Below, one piece after another: positions 24,160 to 32,215 of a DNA stretch of 64,000 bases. This stretch comes from Bordetella ansorpii (GTDB lineage Bacteria; Pseudomonadota; Gammaproteobacteria; Burkholderiales; Burkholderiaceae_B). The stretch's first letter is position 1, and every line of letters begins with the position of its first letter. Where the stretch lies: the NCBI RefSeq assembly GCF_900078705.1, contig NZ_FKIF01000007.1, positions 496,001-560,000 on the forward strand, written 5' to 3'. The position numbers and the translations under genes were made by a program. The notes beneath the pieces were generated by a model, which did not search any database, was not told where the DNA came from, and saw only the letters and a list, made by a program, of their open reading frames with translations.

Positions 24160-26367
24160 TCAGAGCGGGACCGCACCCGCCGCAGCGGCCCGCGCCACAT
24201 GCAGCTTGCGGTAGCTGTCGATCAGGCGATGATGCCTGTCCAGCCCCTCCAGCTTCATGCTCGTCGGCGTCAGCCCGAAGAAGCGCACCGCGCCTTCCAC
24301 ACTGCCGATCACCGCGTCCATCCGCTCATTGCCGAACATGCGACGGAAGTTGACCTCGTAGTCGTCCAGTTCCATCTCTTCATCGAGCACCACTTCCAGC
24401 ACGGCATTCATGGCCTGATAGAACAGCCGGCGTTCGACCGTATTGTCGTTGTACTGCAGGAAGGCTTCGACGAATTCCTTTGCCGCCTCGAAGTCCTTCA
24501 AGGCCAGCTGGATCAGCAGCTTCAGTTCGAGAACAGTCAATTGGCCCCAGACGGTGTTCTCGTCGAACTCGATGCCGATCAGCGTGGCGATGTCCAGGTA
24601 ATCGTCCAGGTCATTGGACTCCAGTCGTTCGAGCAACGCGGCCAGGGCGGCGTCGTCCAGGCGATGCAGATTCAGGATATCTTCGCGGAACAACAGCGCC
24701 TTGTTGGTGTTGTCCCAGATCAGGTCGTCCACCGGGTAGACCTCTGAATAGCCCGGCACCAGAATCCGGCAGGCCACCGCGCCCAGTTGGTCATAGGTGG
24801 CCGTGTAGACCTCCTTGCCCATGTCCGCAAGAATGCCGAACAAGGTGGCGGCTTCCTCGCCATTGGAATCCTCTCCCTTGCCGGAGAAGTCCCACTCCAC
24901 GAATTCGAAGTCGGCCTTGGCGCTGAAAAAGCGCCACGACACCAGGCCGCTGGAGTCGATGAAGTGCTCGACGAAATTATGCTCGTCCCTCACCGACTCG
25001 CTGGAGAAGGTGGGCGCCGGCAGATCGTTCAGGCCCTCGATGCTGCGGCCCTGGAGCAGTTCCGTCAGGCTGCGCTCCACGGCCACTTGCAGGCTGGGGT
25101 GCGCGCCGAACGAGGCGAAGACGCCGCCCGTCTTCGGATTCATCAGCGTGACGCACATGACGGGATAGACCCCGCCCAGCGACGCATCCTTCACCAGCAC
25201 CGGAAACCCCTGCTCTTGCAGGGCCTGGATGCCAGCCAGGATGCCGGGGTACTTGGCCAGCACTTCTTGCGGCACGTCGGGCAAGGCGATCTCGCCTTCC
25301 AGGATCTCGCGCTTGACCGCCCGTTCGAAGATTTCGGACAGGCATTGCACCTGCGCCTCGACCAGCGTGTTGCCGGCGCTCATGCCGTTGCTGACGAACA
25401 GGTTCTCGATCAGGTTGGACGGGAAATACACCGTCTGGCCGTCCGACTGCCGCACGAAAGGCAGCGCGCAGATGCCGCGTTCGGTATTGCCAGAGTTGGT
25501 GTCGTACAGATGCGTGCCCAGCAGCTCGCCATCCGGGTCGTAGATGTCCAGGCAGTAGTCATCCAGGATCCCGGCGGGCAGCGCGCCCTTCTTGCCTGGC
25601 TTGAACCAGCGCTCGTCCGGATAATGCACGAACGGCGCGTTGGCGATGTCCTCGCCCCAGAACACGCCTGCGTAGAAGTGATTGCAGTTCAGGCGCTCGA
25701 TGTACTCGCCCAGCGCCGATGCCAGCGCGCTTTCCTTGGTGGCGCCCTTGCCGTTGGTGAAGCACATCGGCGAGTGCGCGTCGCGGATGTGCAGCGACCA
25801 GACGTTGGGCACCAGGTTGCGCCACGAGGCGATCTCGATCTTGATGCCCAGCGCCGCCAGGATGCCCGTCATGTTGGCGATGGTCTCCTCCAGCGGCAGG
25901 TCCTTGCCGGGGATGAAGGTGCGGGCCTCGGCATCGGGCCTGATCGTCAGCAGCGACTGCGCGTCGGCGTCCAGGTTCTCGACCTCTTCGATGACGAACT
26001 CGGGGCCGGCCTGGACCACCTTCTTGACGGTGCACCGCTCGATCGAGCGCAGGATGCCCCGGCGATCCGCCTCTTCGATGTCCGTCGGCAACTCGACCTG
26101 GATCTTGAAGATCTGTCGATACCGGTTTTCCGGATCGACGATGTTGTTCTGCGACAGGCGGATGTTCTCGGTCGGGATATTGCGCGTGACGCAGTAGAGC
26201 TTCACGAAGTACGCGGCGCACAATGCCGAGGACGCCAGGAAATAGTCGAACGGCCCCGGCGCCGAGCCATCGCCCTTGTAGCGGATGGGCTGATCCGCCA
26301 CGACGGTGAAGTCGTCGAACTTCGCTTCGAGACGCAGCTTATCGAGAAAATTGACTTTGATTTCCAT
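24160..26367 (-). CDS. ycaO: OsmC domain / YcaO domain fusion protein
   Basis: 735 residues. Residues 1 to about 140 are an OsmC/Ohr-like domain (LDKLRLEAKFDDFTVVADQP, SALCAAYFVKLYC with two Cys). The YcaO domain follows and carries all three ATP/Mg motifs: SALGEYIER, QCLSEIFER and RSLTELLQ. The C-terminal 150 residues are helical and acidic, with repeat-like leucine spacing. YcaO enzymes use ATP to activate amide backbones; E. coli YcaO (without this N-terminal OsmC domain in the same form) is linked to RimO-dependent methylthiolation of ribosomal protein S12. No precursor peptide or partner dehydrogenase was seen nearby. Start 26367 gives the MEIKVNFLDK family N-terminus. Confidence 0.88.
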   Translation of the reverse strand: MEIKVNFLDKLRLEAKFDDFTVVADQPIRYKGDGSAPGPFDYFLASSALCAAYFVKLYCVTRNIPTENIRLSQNNIVDPENRYRQIFKIQVELPTDIEEADRRGILRSIERCTVKKVVQAGPEFVIEEVENLDADAQSLLTIRPDAEARTFIPGKDLPLEETIANMTGILAALGIKIEIASWRNLVPNVWSLHIRDAHSPMCFTNGKGATKESALASALGEYIERLNCNHFYAGVFWGEDIANAPFVHYPDERWFKPGKKGALPAGILDDYCLDIYDPDGELLGTHLYDTNSGNTERGICALPFVRQSDGQTVYFPSNLIENLFVSNGMSAGNTLVEAQVQCLSEIFERAVKREILEGEIALPDVPQEVLAKYPGILAGIQALQEQGFPVLVKDASLGGVYPVMCVTLMNPKTGGVFASFGAHPSLQVAVERSLTELLQGRSIEGLNDLPAPTFSSESVRDEHNFVEHFIDSSGLVSWRFFSAKADFEFVEWDFSGKGEDSNGEEAATLFGILADMGKEVYTATYDQLGAVACRILVPGYSEVYPVDDLIWDNTNKALLFREDILNLHRLDDAALAALLERLESNDLDDYLDIATLIGIEFDENTVWGQLTVLELKLLIQLALKDFEAAKEFVEAFLQYNDNTVERRLFYQAMNAVLEVVLDEEMELDDYEVNFRRMFGNERMDAVIGSVEGAVRFFGLTPTSMKLEGLDRHHRLIDSYRKLHVARAAAAGAVPL

Positions 26368-26622
26368 GGTGAAACTCTGATAGTGGCGCGGCGGGCGCCT
26401 GTACGTATTCCGGTGCGCGGGGCAGTCTGACTGTGGGCCGGCGCGCGCTCCCCGCACGATGACGCCGGCATCGCATTCCAACCAAGAGGGCTGAATCCCG
26501 CTTGATACAGGACTCAGCCCGGTCTCGTTCAGCCTTGGCTCTCGAACGTCATGGATGCGTTCATGCAGGGCTTCATGGCCGATCCACCGGCGAATGCTCG
26601 ACGTCGGCGCGGGTCAGGGCGC
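26368..26622. other. intergenic region, no gene recognised
   Basis: Together with the decayed repeat that follows, this forms a 404-bp stretch between the OsmC-YcaO gene and the SDR gene. Short open frames exist but none has a recognised domain. It must contain the OsmC-YcaO promoter. Confidence 0.5.
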
Positions 26623-26780
26623 GATCTGCGCGGCGTCGGCGTCTCCGACGCTTATTGTCGGTCAGGACGCATCTTAGCGCGCTCCGACACGACGGGTCAC
26701 GGCCACCTGCGGCGAAGCGTTCCGCCGCCCGGCATCCAGAACGGAACCGCGATGCCGCCATACCGGCTGATCTAGTCAAG
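26623..26780 (-). pseudogene. decayed, internally deleted copy of the toxin module at 33.8-34.5 kb
   Basis: Two segments match the accessory block near 34 kb. Positions 26647-26715 match the sequence right of the IS66 element (33842-33905; for example CTTATTGTCGGTCAGGACGC against CTTATTGTCGATCAGAACGC). Positions 26719-26780 match 34439-34502 inside the toxin gene. Read on the minus strand, the second segment encodes ISRYGGIAVPFWMPGGGT, aligning with ISRYGGVADPFWTLGGGT of the intact toxin, with a stop codon where the toxin has Glu just before. About 530 bp of toxin sequence is missing between the two segments. The copy also retains the GCGCGGCGTCG target sequence used by IS66 in the other copy. 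Confidence 0.7.
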
Positions 26781-27539
26781 TACAACTCCGGAAACTTCCT
26801 CGCAGATGCGGATGAGGCGATCCTGTAGCGTGGCATCCCGTGCCTGCGGGTTCGCCGCCATGCGCTTCAGGTGATAGAAGTATTCGCCCGAGACGTCGGC
26901 GTTGCCGTCCTCGGCGGCAGCAAGCCAGGCCTGAGTCCGGTGCGCTTGATCCATATCGTCCGGCGCGCCTGGCCCGCCCATCCTTGTCGGCACCCAGCCC
27001 GGCTCCAAGGCATTGGCGCGTACCTCGGGCCAGCCACGCGCCACGGCGAAGGCCAGCATGGCATCGTGCAGCTTGCTTTCGGCATAGGCGTCCGAGCCGT
27101 TCCAGCGGCGCTTGCGCCAGAGGATGTCGTCCAAGTTGGCCTGTGCATGGCGGTGCATGCCGGAGCTGAGATAGACCAGCCGCTTCGGCCGCTCGATCAG
27201 CGCCGTCAGTAGGTAGGCCGACAGCGTGTTGATCGCAAACACATGCGGCAGCCCATCGCCCGTCAAGCGGTGCCCTTCACGGTAGCCGACTGCCGCGTTG
27301 TGGATCACGGCGTCGAAGCGGCCCAGCGCGTTGACCTGTGCCGCAATGTCTTTGGCGCCAGCGATAGTTTCCACATCGCCGACGACCACGGCTTGCGCTT
27401 GCGGCAATTCGCGCAGGGCGTCCTCCGCGCGGCTGGCATTGCGGGCGTGAAGCACAACTTCGTGTCCTTGCTGTACCAGCAGTTCGGCGGCCATCAGGCC
27501 AAGGCCGGCGGATGAGCCGGAAATGAAAATGCGAGACAT
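26772..27539 (-). CDS. SDR family NAD(P)-dependent oxidoreductase
   Basis: 255 residues. The cofactor loop is GSSAGLGL (first Gly of the usual TGxxxGxG kept as G, Thr replaced by Ser), followed by the Arg of HARNASR, which favours NADP(H). The IHNAA replaces NNAG, and catalytic YAESK is present with Ser in YLSSGMH. The group resembles the retinol-dehydrogenase/WWOX-like SDRs that act on lipophilic carbonyls. It is the last gene of the amidohydrolase-MFS-SDR operon, 54 bp after the MFS gene. Its 3' end overlaps the decayed toxin repeat by a few bases. Confidence 0.85.
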   Translation of the reverse strand: MSRIFISGSSAGLGLMAAELLVQQGHEVVLHARNASRAEDALRELPQAQAVVVGDVETIAGAKDIAAQVNALGRFDAVIHNAAVGYREGHRLTGDGLPHVFAINTLSAYLLTALIERPKRLVYLSSGMHRHAQANLDDILWRKRRWNGSDAYAESKLHDAMLAFAVARGWPEVRANALEPGWVPTRMGGPGAPDDMDQAHRTQAWLAAAEDGNADVSGEYFYHLKRMAANPQARDATLQDRLIRICEEVSGVVLD

Positions 27540-27593
27540 GGTTTTCTCCTCGGAAGCGTCGGCGGACGGCGCCCGGCCGACGATGCGTGATGT

Positions 27594-28793
27594 TCAAGGT
27601 TGCGCAGTGCGGGAGGTGGCGGCGAGCACGGCTCCCATCAACGCGCAGGCCGCGCCGAACAGGTAGACGGAGGCATAGCCGAAACTCCCGGCGATGGCTC
27701 CTGCGGCAGGCCCCGAGATGCCGTAGGCGATGTCGAGAAAGGCGACGAATGCGCCCATCGCGCTGCCGCGGTTGGCCGGCGGTACTCGCTTGAGTGCTTC
27801 GACGCCCAGCGCCGGGAACACCAGCGCGCAGCCGAGACCCGTCACCAGCGCGCCGGCGAGCGCCGCCCATGCATTCGGCGCAAGCCACAACATGGCCTGG
27901 CCGACCGCTTCGACCACCAGCGACCACACAGCGACCCGGTAGCCGCCCATGCGATCCGGCAGATGCCCCAGCACCGCACGCACGAAGATGAAGCCGACAC
28001 CAAAGGCCGTCATCACCAGGCCGGCATGGCTCCAGTGACGTGCCGCGAAGAACAGCGACGCGAAAGCGGTGAGTCCAGACAATCCGGCCCCTTGGAGCAT
28101 CAGGCCCACACCTTCGCGCCAGATCCGGCCGACCACTCGGTAAAACGGCAGCCGCGCGCCGCTAGGCGACAGATAAGACGCTGACCCCCACGCGATCAGC
28201 ACGGCAAGCGCGGGAGCGGCGATACAAGCGATCATGGCGGCAGCGAGGCCGTAGCCCTGGTACAAGGCCATGCCGACCGGCGCGCCGATCGACAGCGCGG
28301 CAAACATGGCGATACCTGTCCAGGACATGGACATGCCGGCACGCCGCGGGCCTACGGAGGCAATCGACCAGGAAACGCAGCCGGTCACGAACTGGCTTTC
28401 GCCGAAACCGGCCGCCAGGCGGCCGGCAATGACAATCGCCAAGCTGGCCGCAGGCGATATGCCGGGCATGGCAGCCACCCAGTAAAACAGCCCCGCGAGA
28501 GCCGAGACAGCCGCCCCTTGCAGAGCGGAACGCTTTCCCCCTTGCTGATCGGTCAAGCGGCCGGCATAGCCGCGCGTCAGCACCGTCGCCACGAACTGGA
28601 TGCCGATCACCAGTCCGACCACGAGGTTGCTGTAACCGAGACGATCGTGGACGAACAGGGGGATAACCGGCAGCGGCAGGCCGACGGCCAGGTAGCCGCA
28701 GAACAGTGCGGCGATGATGCCCGTTGCCGGGCGGGACAAGTGCGCAGCAGCGGCATCGGCCTGCGCCGCCCGCTTCATGGCGGGAGCTTGCAT
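27594..28793 (-). CDS. MFS transporter (YhhS/YfcJ-like)
   Basis: 399 residues with about 12 membrane helices. The MFS signature between helices 2 and 3 is visible as RGYAGRLTDQQGGKRSAL, and its counterpart in the second half as VRAVLGHLPDRMGGYRVAV. YhhS/YfcJ-type members are drug or sugar-related exporters of loosely defined range. GGAGG lies 5 bases upstream of ATG 28793. It follows the amidohydrolase by 62 bp, so it could import the amidohydrolase substrate or export its product. Confidence 0.88.
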   Translation of the reverse strand: MQAPAMKRAAQADAAAAHLSRPATGIIAALFCGYLAVGLPLPVIPLFVHDRLGYSNLVVGLVIGIQFVATVLTRGYAGRLTDQQGGKRSALQGAAVSALAGLFYWVAAMPGISPAASLAIVIAGRLAAGFGESQFVTGCVSWSIASVGPRRAGMSMSWTGIAMFAALSIGAPVGMALYQGYGLAAAMIACIAAPALAVLIAWGSASYLSPSGARLPFYRVVGRIWREGVGLMLQGAGLSGLTAFASLFFAARHWSHAGLVMTAFGVGFIFVRAVLGHLPDRMGGYRVAVWSLVVEAVGQAMLWLAPNAWAALAGALVTGLGCALVFPALGVEALKRVPPANRGSAMGAFVAFLDIAYGISGPAAGAIAGSFGYASVYLFGAACALMGAVLAATSRTAQP

Positions 28794-28855
28794 GACAGCC
28801 TCCGGTGAAGTGATTGAAAACGAGGCGGCCCGGCGTCGCGGGCCGCCCTAAGCCT

Positions 28856-30181
28856 TTACGCAGCCGCGCCGAAGAGATCGGCGCGGTAGCCGCTCGCTTC
28901 GATGAGGTAGTCACGCGAAGCGGTGACATCCGCATTGAGCCTGCCCAGGTCGATGCCGAGCAGTTGGCCGTTACGCTTGCGCAATCGACCCGCCACCATC
29001 ACGGTGTCCACATCGGCGCGTTCGACCGCTTGGACGATCGTGCCGACGGCGTTGGTCACGGGAAAGACCGCGATGCCGCTGGTGCGAACCATGATGATGT
29101 CGGCTTGCTTGCCGGGCGTCAGCGTGCCGATCTGGCCGTCCAGACCGGCGGCACGGGCACCGTTGACCGTTGCGGCCTTCAGCACGTCTTCGACGCGGAT
29201 CGGCGCGGGTGCATCGGCTTCGCCACGGAAACGCCGATAGCGCATCGCCGAACGCTGCTGCCCGAACAGGGCGTGCATTTCTCCGAACATGTCACTGCCG
29301 AATGCCGTATCGAGGTCGATGCCGAGCGCCGGGGCCAGGCCATGATCCACGGCCTGCTGATAGGCAAAGGTCTCGTCGTCAAAGCCGAACAATGCATCCG
29401 AGCGCGGGTTGATCGTGATGTTCACGCCGGCATCGGCCAGCAGCTTCCACGTTTCCTGCGGCACGCGCGTGCAGTGGTTGAAGATGTTGTGCGTGCCCAG
29501 CACCCCCGGCTTGGCGAACTGCGGGCCGAGCTTGGCCAGGTCGCCGATGAATTCGGTCAGGATGCGCATGTCGAGGCCGCGCGCGACCTTCCACCAGTCC
29601 AGATCGAGCTGGCCGAACAGGCCCACCCGCACGAGGCTGCCCGCGTTGTTCCAGCCGTGCGCCAAGCGTTGCAGGTCGCCCGGCAAGTGGGCCGCGGAAG
29701 CCTTCTTGTCCATCGCCGCCCCGACCATGTGCAGCGCCCGAATGCCGGTGGTTTCCAGCGCATCGAGCGCGGCATCGGTGTGCTCGGGGCTGCGCGAGCC
29801 GTGGCAGGCGTCGATGATCGTGGTGATGCCGGCGTCCAGCGACGCGGCGGCCGTGAGCTTCGTGCTCAGGTACATGTCCAGCGGACGGTAGTGGGCGCCC
29901 AGCTGTTCGGCGACCACATCGATGTAGGCGAACAGATCGTCCACGTTCGGCATCATGCGGCGCATCACGCCGAGCCACATGTGATGGTGGGCATCGACCA
30001 GGCCCGGCATGACGATGTGGCCGGCGGCATCGATGACCTGGGCGTCGTCGGCTTGCAAGGCCGGGCCGACCGCAGCGATACGGCCATCCTGAACCAGGAC
30101 ATCGCCGACGGCCAGATTGGGAAGCTTGGCATCCAGCGTCAGGATGGTTCCGCCCTTGAAGAGCGTGCGTTGCGTATTCAT
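28856..30181 (-). CDS. amidohydrolase family protein (cytosine/SAH deaminase-like)
   Basis: 441 residues. The metal-dependent hydrolase fold is shown by MPGLVDAHHHMW (first two metal-binding His), GTHNIFNHCTR (third His region), the INPRSDALFGF segment and the GIDLDTAFGSDMF Asp, plus a C-terminal small beta sandwich with LTPGKQADIIMV. This pattern fits the ATZ/TRZ-SAH deaminase subfamily that hydrolyses amino or halogen groups from aromatic N-heterocycles. Precise substrate unknown. Start 30181 has GGAG upstream; the frame start at 30247 does not. First gene of the operon opposite the LysR gene. Confidence 0.88.
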   Translation of the reverse strand: MNTQRTLFKGGTILTLDAKLPNLAVGDVLVQDGRIAAVGPALQADDAQVIDAAGHIVMPGLVDAHHHMWLGVMRRMMPNVDDLFAYIDVVAEQLGAHYRPLDMYLSTKLTAAASLDAGITTIIDACHGSRSPEHTDAALDALETTGIRALHMVGAAMDKKASAAHLPGDLQRLAHGWNNAGSLVRVGLFGQLDLDWWKVARGLDMRILTEFIGDLAKLGPQFAKPGVLGTHNIFNHCTRVPQETWKLLADAGVNITINPRSDALFGFDDETFAYQQAVDHGLAPALGIDLDTAFGSDMFGEMHALFGQQRSAMRYRRFRGEADAPAPIRVEDVLKAATVNGARAAGLDGQIGTLTPGKQADIIMVRTSGIAVFPVTNAVGTIVQAVERADVDTVMVAGRLRKRNGQLLGIDLGRLNADVTASRDYLIEASGYRADLFGAAA

Positions 30182-30295
30182 GGAATGCTCCTTGGAAGTG
30201 AGGTGGACCGGTCGCCACGAAGCCTGCTCAGTGGTTCTTCCCCCCAAGGAAAACCGCGGCTTGTGTCGGCACGGTTGTCACGATAGGTTGCGCAC

Positions 30296-30349
30296 CATCT
30301 TTGATAAAGGTAGATTCATTCAAATTATCTTTGCTGAAAATCAAAGATG
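30296..30349. promoter_or_regulatory. LysR operator candidate: CATCTTTGAT ... ATCAAAGATG
   Basis: A perfect 10-bp inverted repeat (30296-30305 and 30340-30349) separated by 34 bp, with a third half-like copy ATCTTTG at 30327-30333. It lies between the divergent amidohydrolase operon and the LysR gene and ends 8 bp before the LysR start, overlapping its Shine-Dalgarno. Such spaced half-sites suit tetrameric LysR binding and autorepression. Confidence 0.65.
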
Positions 30350-30357
30350 GAGGGGTG

Positions 30358-31269
30358 ATGAGTTTCGATGGGCGATTGCTGTCAGGAATGAGCGTGCTGG
30401 CTGCCGTGGTGGAGGCAGGCAGCTTCAGCCGCGCGGGCGAGGTGCTGGGGCTGTCGGCTTCAGGGGTGAGCCGGTCGATCTCCCGGCTGGAAGAAAGACT
30501 GGGAGTGCGGCTGCTGGATCGCACGACGCGCACCCTGCACCTGACGAGCGACGGGAAAAGTCTGTATGAACGCGCCGCGCCGCACCTGGAAGGCATCGAG
30601 GAAGCGGCCAGCTACGTGTCCGGCGCCGCCGTCACGGTGCGCGGGACATTGCGGGCCAGCGTCAATCCGATCTTTGCGCGATACGTCCTGGCGCCGAAGC
30701 TGCCGCTATTGCGCGAGCGTCATCCCGACCTCGAACTGACCGTGCTGCAGCAACCAGACGTTGGCGATCTGGTCACGGAAGGCATTGATGTCGCGGTGCG
30801 CTTCGGGCCGCAGCCGCCGTCAACGATGACCTCCCGGCTGCTGCTCCAGACGCGGGTACTGACGGTCGCGTCGCCGGCATATCTGGCGCGGCATGGCCGG
30901 CCCAAGCGACCGGAAAAACTCGTCGATCACGAGTGCATCCAATACATCGATCCTCGGCGCGGCAAGCCATTCTCATGGGAGTTCCATCGCGGCCGGGAGG
31001 TGTTGCCGGTAGAGACGCAAGGCCATGTCACGACGACCGACGTAGACCTGATGGTTCAAGCGTGCGTGAGCGGCGCTGGTGTTGCCCAGGTGCTTGCCCT
31101 CAATGTCTCGCACCTGATGGCCAGCGGGGCGCTGATCGAGTTGTTCCCCGAGTGGTCAGGCGAGACTTATCCGTTGTATGTCACTCGCCCATCACGGCGA
31201 CTGGCGCCCGCGGCAGTCGAAGCCTTCCTGGATTTCTGCACGGAAATCTGCGCGGACTTCGAGAGTTGA
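30358..31269 (+). CDS. LysR-family transcriptional regulator
   Basis: 303 residues: helix-turn-helix at about 5-65 (MSVLAAVVEAGSFSRAGEVL, then RLLDRTTRTLHLT), effector domain with LPLLRERHPDLELTV and VSGAGVAQVLALNV. The start at 30358 has GGAGGGG directly upstream and corresponds to the family N-terminus; the frame is open from 30301. It is divergent from the amidohydrolase-MFS-SDR operon and has strong inverted repeats in front, making that operon its likely target. Confidence 0.9.
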   Translation: MSFDGRLLSGMSVLAAVVEAGSFSRAGEVLGLSASGVSRSISRLEERLGVRLLDRTTRTLHLTSDGKSLYERAAPHLEGIEEAASYVSGAAVTVRGTLRASVNPIFARYVLAPKLPLLRERHPDLELTVLQQPDVGDLVTEGIDVAVRFGPQPPSTMTSRLLLQTRVLTVASPAYLARHGRPKRPEKLVDHECIQYIDPRRGKPFSWEFHRGREVLPVETQGHVTTTDVDLMVQACVSGAGVAQVLALNVSHLMASGALIELFPEWSGETYPLYVTRPSRRLAPAAVEAFLDFCTEICADFES

Positions 31270-31401
31270 CCGTGCGGATAAGGAAAGAACACCGACCACA
31301 TGGCCCCCACTACTTGGGAGGCCGACATTCTAAAAATCCGCGCATTCGAAATGATCAAAAGCGCGGGCTTAAGGTTAGCGCGGCTTATGGAGCGATTTGC
31401 G

Positions 31402-31409
31402 CGGCGTCG
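31402..31409. repeat. 8-bp target site duplication, left (CGGCGTCG)
   Basis: CGGCGTCG directly precedes the left inverted repeat of the IS66 element and is repeated exactly at 33824-33831 after the right end. Eight bases is the duplication length of the IS66 family. Confidence 0.9.
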
Positions 31410-31482
31410 GTAAGCGCCCGGCGAACACATATTGAGCGCGTGCGTTGTCCTCGATAGTGTCCACCACTTTTAGGTGGACACC

Positions 31483-31821
31483 ATGTCGAAGACAGAATTA
31501 GCACCGGTGCCTAAGCGCCGGTCTTATCCGAAGGCGCTGAAGGCGCAGATCGTGGCCGAGTGCAGGCAGCCGGGGATATCCATCGCCGGGGTAGCGCTGT
31601 CGCACGGCGTGAACGCGAACCTGGTGCATAAATGGATCCGCCAGGCCGAGCGGCAGATCGGTTTGGTGTCAACGTTCGTGCCGGTTGCGTTGCCCGCGGT
31701 GTCTTCGGCGGGTCGTCATATCGAGATCCGCTTGTCGCGCGGCCCCGTGCAAGCGACGGTGCAATGGCCCGTGAGCGAGGCGGGTGCCTGCGTGGCGTGG
31801 CTACGTGAGTGGCTGCGGTGA
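31483..31821 (+). CDS. tnpA: IS66 TnpA (OrfA) helix-turn-helix protein
   Basis: 112 residues. The N-terminal region RRSYPKALKAQIVAECRQPG and VNANLVHKWIRQAE is the transposase_8-like helix-turn-helix of IS66 OrfA. ATG 31483 has AGGTGG upstream; GTG 31474 is less likely. It is required together with TnpB for IS66 transposition, role uncertain. Its stop codon overlaps the GTG start of tnpB in a GTGA. Confidence 0.9.
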   Translation: MSKTELAPVPKRRSYPKALKAQIVAECRQPGISIAGVALSHGVNANLVHKWIRQAERQIGLVSTFVPVALPAVSSAGRHIEIRLSRGPVQATVQWPVSEAGACVAWLREWLR

Positions 31822-32153
31822 TCCGTGTCGATGCGATCTGGCTGGCCACTGAGCCGCTGGACATGCGTGCGGGCACCGAGACGGCACTGGCGCGGGTAGT
31901 CGCGGTGTTCGGCGCGGCGCGCCCGCATCACGCCTATTGCTTCGCCAACCGGCGGGCCAACCGCATGAAGGTGCTCGTGCATGACGGGATCGGCGTGTGG
32001 TTGGCCGCGCGCCGGCTCAACCGCGGCAAGTTCACGTGGGCCCAGGCCATCCATGGCCCGCATATGGCGCTGGACGGTGATCAGTGGCAGGCGCTGGTGC
32101 TGGGCTTGCCCTGGCAGCACGTGGGTGCGGCCGGTGCGATCTCTGTGCTGTAG
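31818..32153 (+). CDS. tnpB: IS66 TnpB (OrfB)
   Basis: 111 residues with the IS66 OrfB pattern: IWLATEPLDMRAGTETALA near the start, YCFANRRANRMKVLVHDGIG in the centre and RLNRGKFTW. The GTG at 31818 overlaps the tnpA stop as GTGA, which implies translational coupling; a GTG nine bases earlier is the alternative. Function in transposition is accessory. Confidence 0.9.
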   Translation: MIRVDAIWLATEPLDMRAGTETALARVVAVFGAARPHHAYCFANRRANRMKVLVHDGIGVWLAARRLNRGKFTWAQAIHGPHMALDGDQWQALVLGLPWQHVGAAGAISVL

Positions 32154-32215
32154 CGCCTTGCAATCGGGCAAGACGCCAATACCGCCGCTACGCGCCCTGC
32201 GGCATACTGGCGGGC

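Noticed and set aside
26573-26836. 87-codon minus-strand frame across the decayed repeat
   Set aside because: Overlaps the SDR gene and the toxin remnant; Arg-rich product is a shadow.
31270-31409. Short frame starting MAPTTWEADILKIRAFEM left of IS66
   Set aside because: Runs into the IS end with no recognised similarity or clear ribosome site; insufficient to call a gene.
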